This document shows, piece by piece, positions 18,636 through 26,346 of a DNA stretch of 32,488 bases (positions within the stretch are counted from its first letter, which is position 1; the number at the start of each line of letters is the position of its first letter). Origin of the DNA: Chrysochromulina tobinii (taxonomy: Eukaryota; Haptophyta; Prymnesiales; Chrysochromulinaceae); assembly GCA_001275005.1 (NCBI GenBank), contig JWZX01002352.1, positions 1-32,488 of the forward strand, in the 5' to 3' direction. The notes beneath the pieces are model-generated. The model saw only the letters and a list, made by a program, of their open reading frames with translations. It had not been told where the DNA came from and did no database searches. The position numbers were made by a program, and so were the translations under genes.

Positions 18636-20318
18636 AGCGGCAGTGAGGACGACGTCAGCGACGAGGAGGACGACGTCAGCGACGAGGAGGACGATGAGGA
18701 AGGGGTCGTGGTTGCCAGCCTCGAGCCCGAGCTGAGCCCGGGGGCTTTTTGGCGCCAGCACGTAGGCGCGTACAAGCCCGTCATCGTGCGCGGCGGCGCG
18801 CGCGCCGCCATGGGCGCCCAGCCGTGGGATGACGCCTTCCTAATCGAGCACTGCGCCCTCGCGGATGGGAAGCCGTGGTACGCTAATGACTTCCTAATGA
18901 TTTCCTAATGACTTCCTAATGACTTACTAATCGAGCACTGCGCCCTCGGAAGCCATGGAACGCTGATTGCCACTCATGGGCTCTGGTGATACCCTTGATT
19001 GCCTTCCTCATCGGGTACGCTCTCATCGAGAAGAAAAACCGCATGCAAGTGCTCACCGCGCCCCCCTCCCCACAGGCACGCTCTCATCGTGAAGCAGAAC
19101 CGCATCACACACAACGACCGTCACCCCCTGATGACCGGCTGGACCTTTTGCGACTTCCTCAAGCGCTACAACCGACCCGAGCATGAGAATATGTTGTACA
19201 CGGTCACGCCACTCTCGGAGGCCGGCAGTACGCTACGTCGCTTCCTTTGGCTGCCCGAGCCACTCAGGTGCTCCCACTACTGATGACCTCCCTTGCCTAA
19301 TTAGGTGATACCCTTGATGACCTCCCACTACTTATGACTACTGATGACCTCCCTGATGGCCCCATGATTGCATTTGATGGCCACTCCGATTGCGGCTGAT
19401 GACCACGGGTGGGCGCAGGTGCGCTGAGCTGTATGAGAGCTTGCACGAGGCGCGTCTGTGGATGAGCGCAGGCAACACAACCTCCTCCATCCACTTTGAC
19501 ACCCATGAGAACTACATGCTCCAGCTCGATGGGTCCAAGGACGTGTACATGTACTGCTCGAGCCCAACGGCCGCCTTCCATGCTGATTGCCTCCCTCATT
19601 GCATACAGCTCGAGCCCAACGGCCGCCTTCCATGCTGATTGCCTCCCTCATTGCATGCTGATTGCCTCCCTCATTGCATACTGCTCGAGCCCAACGGCCG
19701 CCTTCCATGCTGATTGCCTCCCTCATTGCATGCTGATTGCTTCCCTCATTGCATACTGCTCGAGCCCAACGGCCGCCTTCCATCTCTCTTCCCTCTCCGT
19801 TCATACCTTTGCCCAATTAGGTGCTGAGATGCGCCTGCCCCTCTTGCCTAATTAGGTGGCACCCCAACGAGTCGCGCAAGCTCTACCTCGACTTCCACAA
19901 CAAGTTCGGCCTCTCGCCCCTCAACGCCGACCGCGTCGACCTCGAACGCTATCCCGAGTTTGCCGCCACGGCGCCGATGCACATGAAAGTGCATGCGGGC
20001 GACGCATTCTACATCCCCGAGGGTCATTGGCATCTCATCATCTCGCACGGGCCGCGCAACGTCGCCGTCGCGCTCGAGTTCGCGCCCTTTGCGCTCGGCG
20101 AGCAGCAGCACTGGCCAGCCCCGGTGACCGAGCGGTACCACTGGCCAGGGCTCTTCTGGGCTGAGTCGGTGCTCATCAGGTATGCGATGCGCGAGCGCTA
20201 CGGCGCCGAGCACTACCACGCGGCCAAGCGCGGCCGGCCCATCACGTGCGAAGAGCTCGTCCCCACTGTCCCCCTCTCTGAGCTCGGATGGCTGGGCTCG
20301 CACGAGCACGCTTCCTAA
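16757..20318 (+). CDS. Secretory-pathway JmjC/cupin_8 oxygenase, seven exons
   Basis: Exons 16757-17460, 17552-17718, 17838-18327, 18401-18877, 19076-19267, 19419-19550 and 19856-20318 sum to 2625 bases, exactly 875 codons including stop; all six introns are GT-AG. The N-terminus has a hydrophobic MWSCAVVLVLLAPEVNAQQ, a likely signal peptide or anchor (ATG 16808 may be the real start). Exon 1 encodes a helical, TPR-like region. Exons 3 and 4 carry long Asp/Glu tracts. The JmjC core is in exons 4-7: AFWRQHVGAYKPVIVRG, then SIHFDTHENYMLQLDGSKDV with the Fe ligands of the H-x-D pair, then AGDAFYIPEGHWHLIISHG with the third His. It should be an Fe(II)/2-oxoglutarate hydroxylase acting in the secretory pathway rather than on histones. 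Substrate unknown. Introns F and G could use other acceptors. Confidence 0.84.
17461..17551 (+). mobile_element. Introner-like intron with two cassette copies (91 bp)
   Basis: First intron of the JmjC gene, phase 2. It starts GTACGTG, and the next exon also starts GTACGTG (7-bp flanking repeat). It contains two tandem copies of the cassette: 17484-17515, ending CTCCCAG, and 17516-17551, ending CTCCCCACAG. The first copy's CAG could act as an alternative acceptor. Confidence 0.85.
17719..17837 (+). mobile_element. Composite intron: tandem array plus introner cassette (119 bp)
   Basis: Second intron of the JmjC gene, phase 1. After the GT come about four units of a 12-bp repeat (TGACTTCCTAA type), then a copy of the upstream exon end (17769-17791 copies about 17693-17715), then GCCTTGGCCGGCAT (17791-17804), which copies downstream exon bases 17852-17865, and finally the cassette 17801-17837. 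Two separate insertion events seem to be layered here. Confidence 0.82.
18328..18400 (+). mobile_element. Introner-like intron (73 bp) with 35-bp flanking repeat
   Basis: Third intron of the JmjC gene, phase 2. Bases 18328-18362 equal 18401-18435 with one mismatch (GTACGTGGG versus GTACGCGGG). The insert proper is the cassette 18361-18400, starting GCATGCAAGTGCTCAC. The 5' splice site is the first base pair of the upstream copy. Confidence 0.9.
18878..19075 (+). mobile_element. Composite intron: tandem array plus introner cassette (198 bp)
   Basis: Fourth intron of the JmjC gene, phase 2. It starts GTACGC, then about four units of TAATGACTTCC type, then a diverged copy of the upstream exon end (18927-18963 versus 18841-18883), then TGATTGCC-type sequence. 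Next comes a copy of the downstream exon (19015-19044 versus 19076-19105, about four mismatches) and the cassette 19041-19075. Confidence 0.85.
19268..19418 (+). repeat. Array-type intron (151 bp), TGATGACCTC-like units
   Basis: Fifth intron of the JmjC gene, phase 2. It is built of imperfect TGATGACCTCC, TGATGGCC and TGATTGC units and lacks the cassette. The donor GTGCTCC and the downstream exon start GTGCGCT share only the first four bases. A cryptic acceptor TGCCTAATTAG lies inside (ends near 19305). Confidence 0.8.
19551..19855 (+). repeat. Array-type intron (305 bp) with about four 50-75 bp repeats
   Basis: Sixth intron of the JmjC gene, phase 2, joining at|g as Met and continuing WHPNESRKLYLD. 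It contains four copies of a unit that begins CTCGAGCCCAACGGCCGCC and includes TGATTGCCTCCCTCATTGCA. It ends TGCCTAATTAG; another AG of the same kind lies at about 19820. The donor choice GTACTGC is inferred from the pattern and the frame. Confidence 0.7.
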
Positions 20319-20693
20319 AGTTTCACCTAGTGTACCTAGCTGCTGATAGAATCAAATGTTGAGAAAATGCGGCCGCGAATACTGTATTGGTTATACCCGG
20401 CGCGCCCGCCGCCCGGCAAACGTCGAATAAAAAGTGCACTTATCATGGCACTTAATTTATGTAAGTCACTTATCCGATCCTATCAACCTAATTGTAAATT
20501 GAAGCAACCAACTAACAAAGCTCCAACGGGCTGGGTGTAGCACTTTCCATCACTCTGTTTGGGCCCACTCTCAGTGTGGATAGCATGGGAAAGCAAGAAG
20601 CCGTTCTGCATGCATCGCCGCCGTTTTAATTTTGCGATGACGTTCGGGAATCGTCAGCGAGTGTTAATTGTTGTGTGTTTGCGGTCGCGACAA
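20319..20693. other. Intergenic region, no gene recognised
   Basis: About 375 bases, AT-richer than its flanks, between the JmjC gene and the next plus-strand gene. It contains an AATAAA at 20426, about 110 bases after the JmjC stop. The frame of the downstream gene is open through its right part. Confidence 0.5.
20426..20431 (+). terminator. Possible poly(A) signal of the JmjC gene
   Basis: AATAAA about 108 bases downstream of the JmjC stop codon in AT-richer sequence. Plausible by position only. Confidence 0.35.
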
Positions 20694-21617
20694 ATGGCGC
20701 CAGAGAAGAACGCGGGCTCGCTCGCCGCAGCCGATGCCCTGCTTCGTTCGCAGCTCCGCCGCGTGGATGAGGGCGTCCGTCAGTCTGGAAATGGCATGCT
20801 AGTGTACCAAGGGAGCATTCTCAGCGAGAGCATGGGCAGGCCTTTACCAAGCCGACCCTTGTCTGCCCGCCCGACTGGCCCCAGTGCGTGGGTGCGGCCC
20901 GGACTGGGAGACGACTCGAGCCCGGGGATCCAGCGCCCAGTCTCCGCACGGAACAGCCGCTTCCCCAATGGCGGCGCCTTCACGGCCATCGAGCGCAAGA
21001 AGCTGCACACGCAGGCGCTGCAACGGCTGCAGAACGACCCGGAGTTTGAGCATCATGAGCATGCGATCACGCCCAACGCCTTTCTGGGCGCGAGCCGCTT
21101 CAGGCAGCTCCTGCCTCCGTCGTCACGGCCTGAATCCACGAGCGTCGCGGGCGCCGTGGCGGCCACCTTCTCGAGCCAGAGCCCGGTAAAGAGCCCGGCG
21201 CCTCGGTTGGCGCCATGGCGGGGCCTCCAAGGGGGCCTCGAGCCTCCACCTCCGCCTTGGCCGCCACCCTCGATGAGTCATTGGGGCCCGAAGGGCGGGA
21301 CGACGACGATGCAATCCGACTTTGTCGACTGGCAACAAGTGTTGCGCCCGTCCGAGAGAGGTGGGCGACCGGTGCGACGACCGGCGGGGTTGTCGCTGAC
21401 GATGGCCTACCCCAATAACGTCCAGGCGCGCCACAAGCTATTCGTGGGTGTGGCGGCCGAGGGCGTCAGGGCGATGCATATAGACCGAACGACGGAGACG
21501 CGCGAGGCATATGGACCAAAGCGGCTCTCGCCACGGCCGTTACCACGGCCGCGCCCGGGCGCCGTCACGGGCGCACCAGTCTGGTATGGTATCCAGAAGA
21601 GTGACCTGTGCTGGTGA
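20694..21617 (+). CDS. Unrecognised basic, Pro/Arg/Ser-rich protein
   Basis: About 307 aa from ATG 20694 (context caaATGGCG); earlier in-frame ATGs lie near 20609 and 20639. I do not recognise a family. It has a helical N-terminus (AADALLRSQLRRVDEGVR), an Arg/Ser/Pro-rich segment with RPLSARPTG and RPVSARNSR, a helical AIERKKLHTQALQRLQNDPE, a Pro-rich middle and a conserved-looking C-terminus (ARHKLFVGVAAEGVRAMHID, then TTETREAYG). Repeated Pro-Leu/Val-Ser-Ala-Arg motifs and an R-x-x-Y pattern occur in some flagellar microtubule-associated proteins. That is only a hint. No signal peptide or membrane helix is visible and no intron is needed. Confidence 0.6.
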   Translation: MAPEKNAGSLAAADALLRSQLRRVDEGVRQSGNGMLVYQGSILSESMGRPLPSRPLSARPTGPSAWVRPGLGDDSSPGIQRPVSARNSRFPNGGAFTAIERKKLHTQALQRLQNDPEFEHHEHAITPNAFLGASRFRQLLPPSSRPESTSVAGAVAATFSSQSPVKSPAPRLAPWRGLQGGLEPPPPPWPPPSMSHWGPKGGTTTMQSDFVDWQQVLRPSERGGRPVRRPAGLSLTMAYPNNVQARHKLFVGVAAEGVRAMHIDRTTETREAYGPKRLSPRPLPRPRPGAVTGAPVWYGIQKSDLCW

Positions 21618-21900
21618 GACCCTCGTGGTGAGACCCTGAGTGCCGTTCTTCCGTGTCGAGACAATTACTCAAATATTTTTTGTTGTTGAGTGTCGACCGC
21701 TGTCCCTCTCGGCTGCCTCGTTGTGTGCAGCCTCGGCTGCCTCTCCGCTAGTCGGAGGCGCCTGCGGCAAACCACCCTTCATTTGCTCAATTGAGCGGTG
21801 TCTTGGACTCTTGGTTGTCGTTTCTAATCAAAACCGTGGGCTGTGAAGAAACTGTGAATGCGCCGCTCGGCGCGTCGCGTCGGTCGGGAGAAGCTGCTCA

Positions 21901-24900
21901 ATGGCTCTATCCTACGCGTCGGCGCTCTTGGCCTCGGCTGCTGCGCTGCTCGAAATATCCGACCGTACGCTGCGCGTTCAGCCCGACATCGAATTTGAGC
22001 TTACGGCGCGCGGCGGCACCGGTTGCATCGAGTGGGTCTCCGAGGACAAAAAACTTGCCAAGGTCGTCGGCCAGAAGTGCGAAGGTGACGGCGAGCTCAC
22101 GAAGTGCGAGGGTGACAGCGAGCTCACCTGCAAGACGTGCTGCGAGGGCGCCGCATCAGTTGCGCGCGTGCGCACGATCGCGCCGCCTCCCGGCAAGACG
22201 CAGCGTTGGTTCACCTTCATCCACGCGAACGCGCTCGACGGCAAGCACGACACCATCTTCTGCGAGGTGAACGTGGCGCCGCTGGACCAGCTGCGCGTGG
22301 TGACGACGGTGCGCCAGGAGCTGCATGCGCACGAGCTGCAGTGGCTGCAGCTCTCGGCCTACGACGCTCTGCCCACCATCTATCTTCACGGCGGCTCATC
22401 CCTGGGCAACGTCTTCTCGCCCCCGGCACTCGAGGCGCTCGACGTGCAGTGGCACTTCCACCCCGAGCGCCTTCTGCAGCCGGTGCCGCCGAATGAGACG
22501 CGGCAGCAGCTGGACGGCGCGCTCGCCAAAGCCGGTGACAACTGGCAGCGCTACCACCGCCTCGCGGTCGTCGCGGGGAGCAACACAGAGGCACACCCGC
22601 TCGAGGTGCGCGTGAGTGCGTCGGTGGCGCTGTCGGGTGGCGGGCGACTCCACACGTCGGAGACGCTGACGATCCAACCGAGTGACTTGCGGCTGGTGCC
22701 GCTGGGGCGCGTGGCACTCGCGCCCACGATGCAAGTGCAATTCAAGCTCCTCACGTGCGATCGCGCTGGCACATGCCAGAAAAAGCCACACGACAGCGTG
22801 GGGCGGGCACCCGATTGGAGCGTGTCACCGACGAAGACCGCGAATGTGCGCATGGCCTCTTGATGGCCACTGATGGCCTCTTGATTGCCTCTTGATTGCC
22901 TCTTGATTGCCTCTTGATTGCCTCTTGATTGTGAATGTGCGCACGCCGAGGCTCACGACGGCGCCTCGCCCCCTCCGCGACGCCTTCGCCATCCCGCCCC
23001 CTTTCCAATCCCCCGTAACCGCCTCCCCGTAACCGCCTTCCCGTAACCACCTCCCCGTAACCGCCGCCACCTAACCGCCACTCGTAACCGCCTCTCGGGA
23101 GCGCAGGTGACGGCGCAAGGGCTCGTGACGGCGCTCGAGTCGGGGAATGCGAGTGTGCGCCTGTACCAGCCGCTCTTCAACGGCAGCATTCCCCTGCTCG
23201 TCTCGCCACCCGCCGCCGTCGTGATGGCGCTGCTCGAAGCCTCCTCTTCCAAATTAGGCGCGGACCTGAACATCCTAATTAGGATCCGCGACGCCTCTTC
23301 CAAATTAGGCGAGGGGCTGAGCGCGCTCGAGGCAGCGCCTGCGCACAGAGCGGCGCCCGACGGCTCGTACCTTCTGCTGCATCGGCCAGGCGCGCCGCGG
23401 CTGCTGCTGCGCACGCACCTGATGAGCCGCGCGCGCGTGGGGGCCGATGCGCAGGGGGGCGCCCAACACGACGCGCCCGCGGGGGGGCACTTGCTGGGCG
23501 GCGGCGGCGGCGGCGGCACGGTGAACCATTCGGTGCCGTTGCTGCTGCCTAGCGACGGCACTAAGACGCCCATCGGGAAGCTCAAGCACCATCTGCCTCA
23601 GCTCAACGCTCGTGACGTGGCGGCCGACAGCGCCGGCGCTTCGTCAGCTTCGTCAGCTTCGTCAGCTTCGTCAGCCGTGGTGGAGCTGCGGGAGGTGGAA
23701 GCGTACCGGTGCGGGAGTGAGTGCACCCTAGAGCGATGTGCACAGGATGGGACGTGCAGGGGCGGTCGCGCGCCGCACCCGGTCTGCCTGTGCCACGAGC
23801 TACGCACGCTGGCGCCGGGCTCTGTGGACCTGCGCGGGAAAATCGAGGCATCGCCGTCGGACGCCCAGCACGACGCGGTGGGCGAGGCGTCGCAATGGGG
23901 GGCACTCGAATCAGTGCTCAGGCTGCGTGTGCTCGAGCCTCTCGAGCTGAAGCCGGCCGCTGCACGCGTGCCGTGGGCGTGTGAGGCGTCCTCGAGTGCA
24001 CGCACGCCCGCCCTCGCACTGCCGCAGCTCAGCGGCGGATCGGGGGTGGCCGCGTGGGCGGTGAGCCCCGGCGACGCGGCGACGCTCGCCACGGCGCCCT
24101 TGGGAGCCACCCCGCTGCTCGTGGTACGACCTGCGCTGCTCACGCTGACGGCGGCCCGAGCCGGAGGGCAAGGTACGCGTCGTCGTCGTCGGACGCGTCA
24201 TACATCTCCACGAGTGCTACTGTCGACGTCGTGCGCGTGGCGTGGCTCGAAATTCATGTGCCCTCCGAAGACGTCGTTCTGGACGCGGACTTCAATGTGA
24301 CGGTCGCGCTGCTCGGTGTGAACGGCCACCCTCTCGCCCTCGACACGTGCGGCGCGCTGCGCTTGAGCTACGAGCTCCTCCACCGAGCAGCCGACTCCCC
24401 CTCCGCCGCCGCCTCCGCCGCCTCCGCCTCCCCCTCCGCCTCTGCCTCCGAGCAGCTCGTACCGGTAACGGCCGTTGGCTCGGCGGGGACGGCGGCAGCG
24501 GGGGAGGTGGCCGTTGCTGCCATGGGCGACCTGCAGTGCCTGCCGCAGTGCCCCAACGGCACCGTCGTGGGCGCCGTCGAGGGCGCCTCGTGCGTGACGC
24601 TCCGGCTGCGCGCGGTTGTCGTCGGGCGCGTCGCCTTGCGTGTGAGGGTCGCGTCTGGATGCGCCGCCGACGCCGCCGACCCCTCCCTCGTCGCCAGCGC
24701 GGAGCGCGTACTTAACGTCTTCGCCCCGCCCCCCGTGCATCAAGTCCAACTGTGCGTGAGCGACGACGACGCGCCGTTCTCGTACGTGCCGCTCCTCCCC
24801 TTGCCACCCACCGTGCGTGCCGCCGCGCTCGCGCACAACCCCGTCTTCGAACCAGCGGCCGGCCAGGCCGACAATCTCGTCGTCGGCGAGATTGTCAACC

Positions 24901-26315
24901 TCGTGAGCTGGGGGCTTCATTTTGAGGTGCGCTGCCGCCGGCGTCACGCGCAAGTGGCCAAGCTGCTGCCTAGCATGCAAGTGCTCACAACGGCGCCATT
25001 TCCCTCGTCCTCAGGTGCGCTGCCGCCGGCCTCACGTGCAAATGGCCAAGCTGCTGCTCAACTATTCCGTCGGACTGCCTCCCCTCGAAGTGGGACTTCA
25101 CGTCACCTGCGGCGACGTGCTTCGCGTCGATGCCGAGGGCGGCAGCCTCGCTATACAGGTGGGCGAGACGGCAGCGCATCCGCTCGTTGGGGCGTGGCGG
25201 GGCGCCCATGTCAGCGCGACGCCCACCGCCGAGGACGCCGACGCCCAGATTGCGATTGAGATTGCGGAGGCGGCGGCGGACGCGGCGGCGGACGGCCTCG
25301 CCCCCCTGCAGCCAAATCGAATGCTCTCCCTCCGAGGCGTGCGCTCCGGCCTCGTGCGCCTCGCCCTACGCGTAGAGCCGCCAAGCGACGCGAGACGCCT
25401 CGACGACGTTTCGTCAGTTTCGGCAGTTTCGGCAGTTTCAGCAGTTTCGTCAGCTTCGTCAGTTTCGTCAGTTTCGTCAGCCGGTGGGGTCGCCTCGGGG
25501 TCCACGCGCCGTGGCGAGCGCCCCCGCAGCCCGCTGGCGACGTGCGCAAGCACAGCGTCGGTGCGGGTACGCGTGGGCAGTCTGGCGCTGGTGTGCCCGT
25601 CGACGAGCGTGCTCGTGGGCGCGTCGGTCGTGTGTTACGCGCTGCATGCCGCCTCGGGTGTCGCGCAGCCACCGGACGCCGCCCTTCTCGCCACCGCTAC
25701 GTTTGAATGGTCGCTCGTCGACGGCGCCCACGACGGCGCGTCGTCGTCGGCCGTGCTTCGTGTGGAGCCCATGGCTGCCTCTGCCTTCGCCGTGCGCCTC
25801 GTCGCGCTCAGCGAGGGTACGGTCACGCTGCGTGTGCACATGCGGAGGCCGGCCAGTGGCGACGAGGCGAGGCACGAGGCGAGGCACGAGGCGTCCCTTC
25901 GCGTGAACGTGCTCCGACCCCTCGTGACCCTTCTCAGCCCGTCGATCGCAAGCGCAGCGCTCGGTACGGCGCCACTCCTCGTGCCGCCCGGTACGGCGCT
26001 TCCCCTCGCGGCCGCCAGCGCTGCGCTCGGTACGGCGCGCGCGCTCTCGTTCTCCCTGTGCGCCGGCGGCGCCGGCGAGGGCGCTCGGGACGGCGCCGAT
26101 GAGGACGCTCGGGACGGCGCCGCGCACGTCGAGGGCTCCACCCTGCACAGCGGCGATCGCCTCGGTCCGCTGTGCGTGCTCGCGACGACGCGCGCCGTCG
26201 TGGGCGATCCCGAGGAGGCGCCCGTCGTGCAGTCGCTGCGTCTCCATATGGAAGTCGTCGCCGTTGCCCAGCTTGGCTGGGCGTATGCCATCAGCGACGG
26301 CACCGACGGCACCGA

Positions 26316-26346
<31 letters not shown>

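Noticed and set aside
22861-22930. TGATTGCCTCT repeats considered as a CRISPR-like array
   Set aside because: Units are directly adjacent without spacers and lie within a GT-AG intron of a eukaryotic gene.
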